This document shows positions 18,945-27,492 of a stretch of DNA of 64,000 nucleotides, one piece after another; within the stretch, counting starts at the first letter, position 1; each line of letters begins with the position of its first letter. A program made the translations under genes and the position numbers. The DNA lies in the NCBI GenBank assembly GCA_013178375.1, contig JABLXQ010000051.1:1-64000 (forward strand), in the 5' to 3' direction. Origin of the DNA: Gammaproteobacteria bacterium (lineage in GTDB: Bacteria; Pseudomonadota; Gammaproteobacteria; Pseudomonadales; Ketobacteraceae). A model generated the notes under the pieces. That model ran no database searches, was not told the origin of the DNA, and saw only the letters and a list, made by a program, of their open reading frames with translations.

Positions 18945-20153
18945 TCAGTGGATGCGGCCATCGACGCGAGCCTGCCACAGGTACGGAATGAGCCGCATGG
19001 CTGGCAGCAAAAAACACAGGCTCCAGCACAGCGCCGCCAGCCCGATCCACAGCGCATATTGGTCAGGCCAGAGGCGAATGGCCAGCAGGCGGAAAAAGGC
19101 GCCCACGCCCATGCTGGCAATGGCCACGCGATCGAGCCTGGTGAACAGGATCTTGCGCCCGGTGTGACCCTGGCTGATGCGGATCAGCATGGCGGGAATG
19201 ATAATGCCCATGCACAGGAACGTGAACGTGTGCGTGGCGGCCATGCCCAGCGCCGGCATCAGTCCGCTGACCCGCGCCGCTTCGAACGCGAGATGCAACA
19301 CCAGCCCCAGATAGCCCGCGTACATGGTGCCGGTGTCGAAGCGGCTCCATCCGGCCAGCGGTTGCCACAGACAATACCGCAACAGCAGCAGGGCCGACGC
19401 CGCGAGCAGCAACCCGGCGGCCAGCGGCGCCGGCAAAAAGGCTTCGAACGCCGCCAGCAGCACCAGCGCCTTGATGGAAAAATCCAGCGCCGGCTGACGC
19501 AGCAGCACAAGCCCCTGACTGTTCTTCATGAATTGCGTGATGGTGCGCTCGAACATCACCACAAATGCAACGCGGAACAACCCCAGCGCCAGCGCACTGC
19601 CTTCACTCCAGGTGGACGGGTTCAACAGCAACAGTTTAGCCAGCAGAAACAGCGGCAGTGCGAGCAGGAAAAAATAATTGTCGCGGAAGCTGTCCTGCCG
19701 GCGATAGCGCACCAGTGTCCACATCAGGTACCCGGCCACATACAGCAGGAACAGGCTGGCGAGCAGATAGCTGCCAACCCGCAGTGCAAGGGACGCATCG
19801 GCGGACAGCACCGGAAAAAACAGGATGACCACGCGCTCCGCCAGCCAGAACAGCACCGCAACGCAGAGGCCGGCGCCGTGCAGCCCGCGCACGTTGACCC
19901 AGTTCTTGCTCGCCGTCAGCAGGAAGCCGCCCAGTACGGCCCAGCCAAACCCAAACAGCATTTCGTGGGCATGCCACTGCACCGGACTCAATCCACTGGC
20001 AGGGCGCGGCAGCCAGCCGCCGAAGAACGCCGCCCACATCAGCGGCAGCAAAATGCCTGCAATGAACGCCAGGGTGAAGAAGGGACGAAACCCCACCAGC
20101 CAGATCGGAGCCTGAAAAAATGATGCGGGTCGAGTGGTGACGGGATTGGACAT
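18945..20153 (-). CDS. nnrS: NnrS family protein
   Basis: A 402-residue membrane protein with about twelve hydrophobic helices. The opening QAPIWLVGFRPFFTLAFIAG, then SPVQWHAHEMLFGFGWAVLGGFLLTA, are typical of NnrS, a heme- and copper-containing protein involved in relief of nitric-oxide stress. MGIIIPAMLIRISQGHTGR is also conserved. No nitric oxide reductase or regulator gene is adjacent, and I see no clear FNR/Dnr box in the 159 bp upstream. The gene is divergent from proC. Confidence 0.9.
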   Translation of the reverse strand: MSNPVTTRPASFFQAPIWLVGFRPFFTLAFIAGILLPLMWAAFFGGWLPRPASGLSPVQWHAHEMLFGFGWAVLGGFLLTASKNWVNVRGLHGAGLCVAVLFWLAERVVILFFPVLSADASLALRVGSYLLASLFLLYVAGYLMWTLVRYRRQDSFRDNYFFLLALPLFLLAKLLLLNPSTWSEGSALALGLFRVAFVVMFERTITQFMKNSQGLVLLRQPALDFSIKALVLLAAFEAFLPAPLAAGLLLAASALLLLRYCLWQPLAGWSRFDTGTMYAGYLGLVLHLAFEAARVSGLMPALGMAATHTFTFLCMGIIIPAMLIRISQGHTGRKILFTRLDRVAIASMGVGAFFRLLAIRLWPDQYALWIGLAALCWSLCFLLPAMRLIPYLWQARVDGRIH

Positions 20154-20312
20154 GGAAGTGCTCCGCAGAAGGAGGGCGCAGGTTGATCGCGCCGTCCATT
20201 CTCGCCCACCCCAGCCCCTGTCACAAATTCATCTCGAAATCGCCACGCTTTTGGCGGACACTTATCACCCGGCTGAAACACAAAACTCCTATAAGCAGGA
20301 ACCTCCTTTCCC

Positions 20313-21122
20313 ATGACCACCAAGATCACCTTCATCGGGGCTGGCAACATGGCCAGCAGTCTCGCCGGCGGCATCATCGCCAAGGGCTACGACCCGCTCC
20401 ACATCACCCTCACCGACGTCAACGACTCCCAACTGGCCCAGGCGCGCAGCAGCCTGCAGGTGAATACCTGCCGCGATAACCTGTCCGCCTGCCAGAAGGC
20501 TGACGTGATCGTGCTGGCGGTGAAGCCGCAGGTGATGGGGGATGTGATCGCGCCGCTGAAAGCCATCGTCAGCCTGCGCAAGCCGCTGATCATAAGCATC
20601 GCCGCCGGCATCACGCTGGCGAAGCTGGAAGGCTGGCTGGGAGCCGATGCCGCCGTCGTACGCTGCATGCCCAACACGCCCGCGCTGGTGGAAGCCGGTG
20701 CCACCGGGCTTTACGCTAATGCCAATGTCAGCCCGTCGCAGCGGGAACAGGCCCGCGCCATCATGGCGTCGGTGGGCCTGGCGCTGTGGGTGGAAAACGA
20801 GGACCAGATCGACGCGGTGACGGCCCTGTCCGGCAGCGGCCCCGCCTATTATTTCCTGGTGATGGAAGCCATGATTGCTGCCGGCAAGGCCATGGGCCTG
20901 TCGGAGCAGGTGGCGCGGCAGCTGACCCTGCAAACCGCGCTGGGATCGGCGCAGATGGCCATTACCGGCAGCGTGGAGCCGGCGGAACTGCGCCGTCGTG
21001 TCACCTCCCCGGGCGGCACCACCGAGCGGGCGATTTCGATCATGGAACAGCAGGGTCTGCGCGACACCTTCCTGCAGGCGCTGAAAGGGGCCTATGACCG
21101 TTCCAAGGAACTGGCGGGTTAA
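20313..21122 (+). CDS. proC: Pyrroline-5-carboxylate reductase
   Basis: A 269-residue NAD(P)H-dependent enzyme making proline from pyrroline-5-carboxylate. The N-terminal Rossmann motif is ITFIGAGNMASSLAGGI. VVRCMPNTPALVEAGATG and the C-terminal signature SGSGPAYYFLVMEAM and VTSPGGTTERAI are diagnostic. The length is normal. It starts an apparent operon with yggT and the DUF167 gene, the same order as in many gammaproteobacteria. Confidence 0.97.
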   Translation: MTTKITFIGAGNMASSLAGGIIAKGYDPLHITLTDVNDSQLAQARSSLQVNTCRDNLSACQKADVIVLAVKPQVMGDVIAPLKAIVSLRKPLIISIAAGITLAKLEGWLGADAAVVRCMPNTPALVEAGATGLYANANVSPSQREQARAIMASVGLALWVENEDQIDAVTALSGSGPAYYFLVMEAMIAAGKAMGLSEQVARQLTLQTALGSAQMAITGSVEPAELRRRVTSPGGTTERAISIMEQQGLRDTFLQALKGAYDRSKELAG

Positions 21123-21182
21123 CATCGCTGCCATTAGTCTTTATGATCTGACCCACCCTGACTGGCCAAGGAACCCTGCCCG

Positions 21183-21758
21183 ATGAATGTAAGCGGCGCT
21201 CTGAACTTCATTCTGATCTACCTTTTTGACGCTTACATCATGGTGGTGTTCACCCGCTTCCTGCTGCAGCTGCTGCGGGCGGATTTCTACAACCCGGTAT
21301 CGCAGTTCGTGGTGAAGGCCACCACGCCGGTGCTGAAACCCCTGCGTCGCGTCATTCCCGGTGTGGGCGGGCTCGACAATGCGTCCCTGGTGCTGATCTT
21401 CACCCTGATCGTGGCCAAGCTGCTGCTGTGGAGTTTCATCAACTTCGGTGCCCTGGCGCCGCTGCCGGATCTGGCGATTCTGCTGCTGAAAACCACGGCT
21501 CTGCTGCTGATCAACTATTTCTTCATAATCCTGCTGGTCAGCGCGGTGATGAGCTGGGTGGCGCAGGGCTATCACCCGGTGGCCGCCGTCCTGTTCCAGC
21601 TGTCCGATCCCATCGTCGCGCCGGTGCGGCGCCTGCTGCCGGCCATGGGTGGCATCGATTTCTCCCCCATGGTGGTCATGCTCGGGCTGTATGTCGTGCG
21701 CATCCTGTTCCAGCTGGACATGGCGTTCGTGGCCGGCATCCCGGTACAAGTGCCCTGA
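21183..21758 (+). CDS. yggT: YggT family membrane protein
   Basis: A 191-residue protein with two YggT repeats, each a pair of hydrophobic helices followed by the signature around NPVSQFVVKATTPVLKPLRRVIP (first) and QLSDPIVAPVRRLLPAMGGIDFSPMV (second). The family has been linked to osmotic stress and to cell-division membrane proteins, but its molecular job is not settled. AAGGA lies 9 bases before the ATG. It follows proC by 60 bases and precedes the DUF167 gene by 15. Confidence 0.93.
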   Translation: MNVSGALNFILIYLFDAYIMVVFTRFLLQLLRADFYNPVSQFVVKATTPVLKPLRRVIPGVGGLDNASLVLIFTLIVAKLLLWSFINFGALAPLPDLAILLLKTTALLLINYFFIILLVSAVMSWVAQGYHPVAAVLFQLSDPIVAPVRRLLPAMGGIDFSPMVVMLGLYVVRILFQLDMAFVAGIPVQVP

Positions 21759-21773
21759 GGGGCGACGTCCGCC

Positions 21774-22067
21774 ATGAGCTGGTACCGCTGGGACGGCGAT
21801 GACCTGATCCTGGACTGCCGCCTGCAACCCAAAGCGTCCGCCGATGAACTGGTGGGCGACCTGGGCGACGAACTGAAGATCCGCATCACCGCCCCGCCGG
21901 TGGACGGCAAGGCCAATGCCCACCTGGTACAGTTTCTGGCCAAGGCCTTTGGCGTCAGCAAAAGCCGGGTGACCATCGAAAAAGGTGAATTGGGGCGCAG
22001 CAAACGGGTGCGCATTCAGGCACCTGGCAAATTTCCTGCTAATCTGAACATAATCAAGCCCTGTTAG
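21774..22067 (+). CDS. yggU: DUF167 (YggU) family protein
   Basis: A 97-residue small protein of the UPF0235/DUF167 family, function unknown. The stretches [51 protein letters not shown] and SKRVRI are the family signature. It ends the proC-yggT-yggU cluster. A stem GCCCTG/CAGGGC surrounds its stop codon (22058-22087) without a T run. Confidence 0.93.
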   Translation: MSWYRWDGDDLILDCRLQPKASADELVGDLGDELKIRITAPPVDGKANAHLVQFLAKAFGVSKSRVTIEKGELGRSKRVRIQAPGKFPANLNIIKPC

Positions 22068-22155
22068 CTCAACCGGTTAGTCAGGGCGGGGGCTGTGCTT
22101 TCCAGCAAAGCATGGCGTTCGTGAGCAGCATTGGGGTTTGAGCGGGCTTCGGGCA

Positions 22156-23361
22156 ATGGATTCGGCGCGTCTTTCCAGTCAGATGGATGCCTATCTTCAG
22201 TGGCGGCAGGAAATCTTCCGCGAACTGACCCGTTACCGTGCCTGGCTGAACGAGCATCATGTGCAGAGTCCGGATCTGGAGAACAAACTCCAGCAGGCCA
22301 TGCAGACGCTCAGGGACGACCGCATCACCATCGCCTTCGTCGGCGAATTCTCCCGCGGCAAAACCGAACTGATCAACGCCCTCTTCTTCGCCCATTACGG
22401 CACCCGTATTTTGCCGTCCGGTGCGGGCCGCACCACCATGTGTCCCACCGAACTTTTCTTCGACCAGCGTGCCCAGGACAGCTATATCCGCCTGCTGCCC
22501 ATCGAAACCCGCATGGTCGGCTCCAGCATCGCCAGCTTTCGCAAGATTCCCGAAAAATGGGTTTTGGTGCCGCTCAACGCCAAAGATCCCAAGATGATGA
22601 AAAAGGCGTTTGCGGAAGTGGCCAACAGCAAGGCCGTCAGCGCCAATGAAGCGGCCGCCATGGGTTTTCAGGTGGAATTGCTGGAACCGGCACCGGACAA
22701 GCCCGACAAGGTGCTGATCCCGGCCTGGCGTCACGCCATGATCAGTTTCGATCACCCGCTGCTGCGGCAGGGGCTCACCATCATCGACACGCCGGGGTTG
22801 AATGCGCTGGGCTGCGAGCCGGAACTGACCTTCAGCCTGCTGCCGGAAGCGCAATCGATTCTGTTGCTGCTGTCGGCGTCCACTGGTGTCAGCGCCACCG
22901 ATCTGGATATCTGGAACCGTCATATCCGCGATCTGGCGTTGCGCGAATCCACCGGCGTGTATGCGGTGCTGAATAAGATCGATGCCGTGTGGGATGAACT
23001 GGAAAGTGACGCCTACAACCAGAAGGCGCTCGGTACCATCCGTGCCCAGTGTGCGCGCCAGCTGTCGATCGCGCCGGACGAAATTCTTACCGTGTCAGCG
23101 AAAGAAGGACTGCTGGCCCAGGTGAGCGGCAATCAGGCGCGATTGCAGAAGAGCCAGTTGCCGGCGCTGGAGGAATTGCTGTCCAACGACATGATGCGGC
23201 GCAAGGAATTGCTGATCCAGAAAAGTGTGATCCGCGACATTCATGCCTTGCTGCACGGCAGCAAGAAAACCCTGTTGCGCCGGCGCGAAAATGCGCTGGA
23301 AGAACTCAAGGTAATGAAGTCCGACGAGTCCAATCGCAAGGAGCAGCTGGACAACCGGTGA
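22156..23361 (+). CDS. Dynamin-family GTPase, N-terminal GTPase half (frameshifted)
   Basis: A 401-residue GTPase segment. The P-loop is GEFSRGKTELINAL, switch regions include GAGRTTMCPTEL, G3 is IIDTPGLNALG, and G4 is VLNKIDAVWDE. Bacterial dynamin-like proteins remodel or stabilise membranes. The frame stops at TGA 23359-23361 inside a coiled-coil region; the expected continuation lies in the -1 frame from 23358. Together they give about 660 residues, the usual size of this family in related bacteria. Adding one G to the GG at 23357-23358 would restore a single frame. I chose ATG 22156; a TTG six codons earlier is possible. No ribosome site is strong. Confidence 0.8.
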   Translation: MDSARLSSQMDAYLQWRQEIFRELTRYRAWLNEHHVQSPDLENKLQQAMQTLRDDRITIAFVGEFSRGKTELINALFFAHYGTRILPSGAGRTTMCPTELFFDQRAQDSYIRLLPIETRMVGSSIASFRKIPEKWVLVPLNAKDPKMMKKAFAEVANSKAVSANEAAAMGFQVELLEPAPDKPDKVLIPAWRHAMISFDHPLLRQGLTIIDTPGLNALGCEPELTFSLLPEAQSILLLLSASTGVSATDLDIWNRHIRDLALRESTGVYAVLNKIDAVWDELESDAYNQKALGTIRAQCARQLSIAPDEILTVSAKEGLLAQVSGNQARLQKSQLPALEELLSNDMMRRKELLIQKSVIRDIHALLHGSKKTLLRRRENALEELKVMKSDESNRKEQLDNR

Positions 23362-24143
23362 CCCATGCCAAGGCCGAACAGGGTTTCTATCACAAGAAAC
23401 TGATCCTGCTGAAAACCAGCCGCAAGATGATCGAGCGCGAGGGCACGCTGATGCTGGAGCCGGTGAGCCAGGTGCGGCTGGATACCTATCTGAAGGAAGC
23501 CGGCAAGGCGCTGACATCGAGCTGGACCATCGTCGGCATGAACAACGCCATCGACACTTTTTTTGACCGGCTGAAAGCGGACATGAGCGCACTGGCGCAG
23601 AAACAGGAACAGATCCAGATCATGGTGGCCGATATCTATGCCCGCTACGAGGCAGAACAGGGGCTGGCGCCGCTGGATTATCCCCGTTTCAGTCCGAAGG
23701 AATATCTGACGCGCCTGGATGACCTGCGCGCCAAATCCGGCAGTTTCCGTCGCAACCTGCGCAAGCTGCTGACTGAGCAGAAATCCACGTCAAAGCGGTT
23801 TCTGGCGACGGTGGTCAACGAGGGTTCCAGCATTTACCGTTTGTATGAGCGCAGCGGCCGCGACTGGCTCAACAATGTGCTGATGCCGCTGTTCCAGAAT
23901 GCCCAGGAACAAAAACACCTGCTGGACGAGCATGTGCAGAAGCTGCGGCTGATGGCCAGTGTCGACGGCAATGCCGCCGAGCGTGTCGAGCAGATGGAAG
24001 TGATGCTGAAGGATGTCGAAACCCAGATCGCGGAAGTGGAGGACATGATCAAGGGCCTGCGCAAGCCGGCCCCGATCCATCAGCAACGCAAGGTGATTCC
24101 GCTGATCACCTCGCAGTTCTCGCCGGCGCCGCTGAAAAAATAG
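23358..24143 (+). CDS. Dynamin-family GTPase, C-terminal coiled-coil half (frameshifted or coupled)
   Basis: This 261-residue segment is the natural continuation of the GTPase half in the -1 frame: helical stalk (KLILLKTSRKMIEREG), then RLDTYLKEAGKALTSSWTIVG and a C-terminal coiled coil (HLLDEHVQKLRLMAS...VEQMEVMLKDVETQIAEVEDMI). It has no GTPase motifs of its own. A GTG at 23358 overlaps the upstream TGA in a GTGA arrangement, so separate coupled translation is formally possible, but the nearest AAGGAG is about 14 bases away. A single-base deletion, real or a sequence error, is the simpler reading. It ends 22 bases from the convergent aldehyde dehydrogenase gene. Confidence 0.7.
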   Translation: MTHAKAEQGFYHKKLILLKTSRKMIEREGTLMLEPVSQVRLDTYLKEAGKALTSSWTIVGMNNAIDTFFDRLKADMSALAQKQEQIQIMVADIYARYEAEQGLAPLDYPRFSPKEYLTRLDDLRAKSGSFRRNLRKLLTEQKSTSKRFLATVVNEGSSIYRLYERSGRDWLNNVLMPLFQNAQEQKHLLDEHVQKLRLMASVDGNAAERVEQMEVMLKDVETQIAEVEDMIKGLRKPAPIHQQRKVIPLITSQFSPAPLKK

Positions 24144-24165
24144 CGGCGCCATTCTACTACTGCTG

Positions 24166-25596
24166 CTACTGCGGCGTGCGCATTACCATCAGCCGCAATT
24201 CCGTCATGTCGTGCATGGCCCAGCGAATGCCTTCGCGGCCCAGCCCGCTGTCCTTCACGCCGCCGTACGGCATGTGATCCACCCGCCACGACGGCACATC
24301 ACCAATCACCACGCCACCCACTTCCAGTTCGTCCCAGGCTTTGTGCGCCTTGTACAGATCGCGGGTGAAAATGCCGGCCTGCAAACCGAAGCGGCTGTTG
24401 TTCACGTCTTTCAACACCTGATCGAAATCGGTGAATTTCGACAGGATCGCCAACGGACCGAACGCTTCCTCGGCGCAGGCATTTTGTTGCGAGTCGACAT
24501 TTTCCAGCAGCGTCGCTTCCAGCATGTTGCCCTGGCGCTGGCCACCGCACAGCAGCGTGGCGCCGGACTCAATGGCTTCGTTGATCCAGCCGTGCAGACG
24601 TTTGGCTTCGCCTTCGCTGATCATGGGGCCGATGAAAGTGTCGGGATTTTTCGGGTCGCCGCTTTTCAGTTGTTTTGCTGCGGCAACCAGTTTCGATTTG
24701 AGTTGTTCGTAAATGTCGGCGTGGGCATAAATGCGCTGCACGCTGATGCAGCTCTGCCCCGACTGGTAGAAAGCGCCGATGATGATGCGCTTCACTGCGT
24801 CGTCGATGTCCCAGTCTTTGTCCACCACACAGGCGGCGTTGCCACCCAGTTCCAGTATCACGGGTTTTTTACCGGCGCGGGCTTTCAGATTCCAGCCCAC
24901 ATCCGGCGAGCCGGTGAAGCTGAGCAGTTTCAGGCGCGGATCTTCGGTGAGCAGATCCGCGCTGTCGCGGCGACAGGGCAGAATCGAAAACGCGCCTTTG
25001 GGCAGATTGGTTTCCGCCAGGATTTCACCGATGAGAATGGCACCGATGGGCGTGAGGCTGGCGGGCTTCAGCACGAACGGGCAACCCACCGCAATCGCCG
25101 GCGCCACTTTGTGTGCAGCGAGATTCAATGGAAAGTTGAACGGGCTGATGAAAGCGCAGGGGCCGATGGGCACGCGCTTGGTCATGCCGTAATAACCTTT
25201 GGCGCGGGCGCTGATATCGAGTGGAATGGTTTCACCGTACAGGCGCGACACTTCTTCCGCTGCAATCTTGAAGGTGTCGATCAGGCGCGTCACTTCACCC
25301 TTGGCGTCATTGATGGGTTTGCCGGCTTCAACGCAAAGCGCATAGGCCAGTTCGTCGAAGCGTTCGCGGAAACGTTTCACGCAATGTTCCAGCACGGCCT
25401 GCTTTTCGAAGACGGGCATTTTGCGCATTGCTTCTGCGGCGTCGCAGGCGGCGGCAATGGCTTTGTCGAGGGTGGCCGGGTCGGCCTGCGCCACTTCGCA
25501 TGCCAGTTCTCCGCTGAACTTGTCATGCACTTTCAGATCGCGGTTGGCGTAAACGGCTTCGTTGGCGAGGTAGTAGGGGTAGTGATTGTTCAACAT
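24166..25596 (-). CDS. NAD(P)-dependent aldehyde dehydrogenase
   Basis: A 476-residue ALDH-superfamily enzyme oxidising an aldehyde to the acid. Catalytic Cys283 is in GQSCISVQR, Glu249 in ILELGG, Asn154 in SPFNFPL, and the nucleotide-binding turn is SFTGSPDVG. The GQxCIxVQR form resembles lactaldehyde/phosphonoacetaldehyde-type ALDHs; the substrate cannot be set from sequence. An ATG at 25596 with AGGA 6 bases upstream is used; 25 further open codons would run into the repeat element. It lies downstream of an iron alcohol dehydrogenase and a thioesterase on the same strand, which suggests an alcohol-to-acid route. Confidence 0.92.
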   Translation of the reverse strand: MLNNHYPYYLANEAVYANRDLKVHDKFSGELACEVAQADPATLDKAIAAACDAAEAMRKMPVFEKQAVLEHCVKRFRERFDELAYALCVEAGKPINDAKGEVTRLIDTFKIAAEEVSRLYGETIPLDISARAKGYYGMTKRVPIGPCAFISPFNFPLNLAAHKVAPAIAVGCPFVLKPASLTPIGAILIGEILAETNLPKGAFSILPCRRDSADLLTEDPRLKLLSFTGSPDVGWNLKARAGKKPVILELGGNAACVVDKDWDIDDAVKRIIIGAFYQSGQSCISVQRIYAHADIYEQLKSKLVAAAKQLKSGDPKNPDTFIGPMISEGEAKRLHGWINEAIESGATLLCGGQRQGNMLEATLLENVDSQQNACAEEAFGPLAILSKFTDFDQVLKDVNNSRFGLQAGIFTRDLYKAHKAWDELEVGGVVIGDVPSWRVDHMPYGGVKDSGLGREGIRWAMHDMTELRLMVMRTPQ

Positions 25597-25630
25597 GTTG
25601 AATCCTGTGATGCGAATGTCCGGTGCCTGC

Positions 25631-25734
25631 GCCGGGGAGGTTACGCCTTCCTGGACACGCCGTAAACCCATCCCTGGGGGCTGCGCAGCGGCATCCCTGC
25701 CGCTGAGCGTCCAGGAAGGCGTAACCTCCCCGGC
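25631..25734. repeat. Nested inverted-repeat element, copy 3 (between thioesterase and aldehyde dehydrogenase genes)
   Basis: Perfectly complementary 26-bp arms at 25631-25656 and 25709-25734 (left starts GCCGGGGAGGTTACGCCTTC) enclose 52 bases. The interior begins ACGCC, then has a CCCATCCCTGGG hairpin and GCGGCA-TCCC-TGCCGC, the same order as copy 1. The right arm ends only 8 bases from the stop codon of the thioesterase gene, so the structure forms the 3' end of that message and the leader of the aldehyde dehydrogenase gene. Confidence 0.9.
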
Positions 25735-25742
25735 TCACGAGC

Positions 25743-26180
25743 CTACGTGCCGGCGATCTGTAATTTTTCCAGCGCATTGCGAATCTGCTCCGGAATCGGC
25801 ACCGACTTGTTTTCCGCCCGGTTCACAAACACATGCACGAAGTCGCCGAACGCGCAGGCCTCGGTTTCCCCTTCGCGAAAAATACCCACGCCATAAGTGA
25901 CCGAACTGTTGCCCAGTTTGTTCACCCGCAATCCGGCTTCGATCTTGTCTGGATAGGCAATGGGCTTGCGATAACTGCAGCCGGAATTCACCACGAATCC
26001 CACGATGGGTGCGTCGTGAATATTCAGGCCGCCCTCTTCGATCAGATAGCGATTAACGGCGGAATCAAAATAGGAATAGTAGGTGACATTGTTGACGTGA
26101 CCGTAGATGTCGTTGTCCATCCAGCGCGTGGTGATGGGATAGAACAGCGCGTAGTCACTGCGGTTGATCGGCTGGCTCAT
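25743..26180 (-). CDS. Acyl-CoA thioesterase, 4HBT (YbgC/FadM-like) family
   Basis: A 145-residue hot-dog-fold protein. The signature TTRWMDNDIYGHVNNVTYYSYFDSA carries the Asp and the HVNN helix of the 4-hydroxybenzoyl-CoA thioesterase family; GCSYRKPIAYPDKIEAGLRV is the following strand pair. It likely hydrolyses an acyl-CoA thioester, substrate unknown. Its ATG overlaps the TGA of the alcohol dehydrogenase gene by one base (TGATG), so the two are co-translated. Copy 3 of the inverted-repeat element follows its stop. Confidence 0.92.
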   Translation of the reverse strand: MSQPINRSDYALFYPITTRWMDNDIYGHVNNVTYYSYFDSAVNRYLIEEGGLNIHDAPIVGFVVNSGCSYRKPIAYPDKIEAGLRVNKLGNSSVTYGVGIFREGETEACAFGDFVHVFVNRAENKSVPIPEQIRNALEKLQIAGT

Positions 26181-27343
26181 CAGAAGGCGGCCCGGTAAAT
26201 GTCGAGGGCGTCTTTTTCAGTGACGTCGCGCGGATTGTTCACCAGCAGACGCTGTTGCAGCATGGCATCGGCGGCGAGCTTGCCGAGGAAATTCTCCGGC
26301 ACCTTGCAATCGCGCAGGCGCGCCGGCAGTTCCACTTCCATCACCAGATCCTCGATCCAGTCGATCAGATGTTCTGCCTGTTTGGCCGCCGTGCCCGGCT
26401 TGCATTCGCGGCCCATGATGATGGGCGCCAGTTCCGCATATTCACGGGCGGCATTGGGTGCGTTGAAGCGCATGACGTGGGGCAGTACCAGGGAATTGCT
26501 GAGGCCATGGGGAATATGGAAATGGCCGCCCAGCGGATAGGCCAGCGCATGCACCGCAGCCACCGGTGCATTGGCAAAGGCCTGCCCTGCCAGCAGCGCG
26601 CCCAGCAGCATTTTGCTGCGCGCTTCCACGTGGCCGCCTTCTTTCACAGCGGTGATGATATTGGCCGACAGCAGTTTCAGCGCTTCCCGCGCCAGCATGT
26701 CCGACACGGGATTTTTCTTGTGCCTGCTGGTGTAAGCCTCGATGGCGTGCACCATGGCGTCGATGCCGGTGGCGGCGGTGACCTGGGGCGGCAAACCCAG
26801 CGTGAGCTCCGCGTCCAGCAGCGCGATATCCGGTTGCAGTATCGAGGACACTACGCCGGATTTTGTGGTGGCGCCGGTGGTGACAATGGCAATGGGGGTG
26901 ACTTCGGAACCGGTGCCGGCGGTAGTGGGCACCTGGATCAGCGGCAGGCGTGCGCCTTTCGCATTATTGACGCCGTACATATCGGGCAATGACTGGCTGC
27001 ATTTGGGCGCTGCCAGAAATGCCACCAGCTTGGCCACATCCATGGAGCTGCCGCCGCCGAAGCCAACCACCAGATCCACCTTGTGTGCCTTGCCCAGGTC
27101 CACCGCCTTCAATACGGTGACATCGGACGGGTCGGCCTCGGTTTCATCGAACACCGCCACCTTCACGCCAGCGCTGGCAAAGCCCGGCAGCACCTTGTCC
27201 AGCAGGCCGACCTTGCGGATGCCGGGATCAGTTACAATCAGGACCGAACGTGCGCCCTGGTCCTTGCACAATTCGCCCAGCCGCGTTGCGCTGCCGGCTT
27301 CATTCAAAATGGTTTTGGTGGTGGTAAAAGTGAAAGCCTGCAT
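26180..27343 (-). CDS. Iron-containing alcohol dehydrogenase
   Basis: A 387-residue group III (Fe-ADH) enzyme. The NAD-binding GGGSSMDVAK segment, PTTAGTGSEVTPIAIVT, ATGIDAMVHAIEAY and the metal-binding HALAYPLGGHFHIPHGLSNSLVLPHVM region (three His after the Asp) are intact. Alcohol or aldehyde substrate cannot be fixed from sequence. It is the first gene of a minus-strand set with a thioesterase and an aldehyde dehydrogenase; a promoter should lie in 27344-27492, where I see no clear operator. Confidence 0.94.
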   Translation of the reverse strand: MQAFTFTTTKTILNEAGSATRLGELCKDQGARSVLIVTDPGIRKVGLLDKVLPGFASAGVKVAVFDETEADPSDVTVLKAVDLGKAHKVDLVVGFGGGSSMDVAKLVAFLAAPKCSQSLPDMYGVNNAKGARLPLIQVPTTAGTGSEVTPIAIVTTGATTKSGVVSSILQPDIALLDAELTLGLPPQVTAATGIDAMVHAIEAYTSRHKKNPVSDMLAREALKLLSANIITAVKEGGHVEARSKMLLGALLAGQAFANAPVAAVHALAYPLGGHFHIPHGLSNSLVLPHVMRFNAPNAAREYAELAPIIMGRECKPGTAAKQAEHLIDWIEDLVMEVELPARLRDCKVPENFLGKLAADAMLQQRLLVNNPRDVTEKDALDIYRAAF

Positions 27344-27492
27344 GATGTTTCCACCTCGCGTGGTTCTGTCCTGCGGTTGAATTCCATTGCAACCATTCTG
27401 CCCGTAACCGTGGGAAACGCAAGGCAGCGCACCATAGCATGGACGGCTGCGGCATAAAGGCCAAGGGAAACGATCTAAACGGCCAGGAAGGG

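Noticed and set aside
18948-20123. Plus-strand 391-codon frame opposite nnrS
   Set aside because: Gln/Arg-rich composition without domains; it mirrors the NnrS coding strand.
22055-22090. Sequence TTAGCTCAACCGGTTAG resembling a tRNA D-arm after the DUF167 gene
   Set aside because: No anticodon or T arm follows and no acceptor stem can be formed; only a 6-bp stem GCCCTG/CAGGGC is present.
24211-25665. Plus-strand 484-codon frame opposite the aldehyde dehydrogenase gene
   Set aside because: It is antisense to a well-supported enzyme and shows no recognisable domain.
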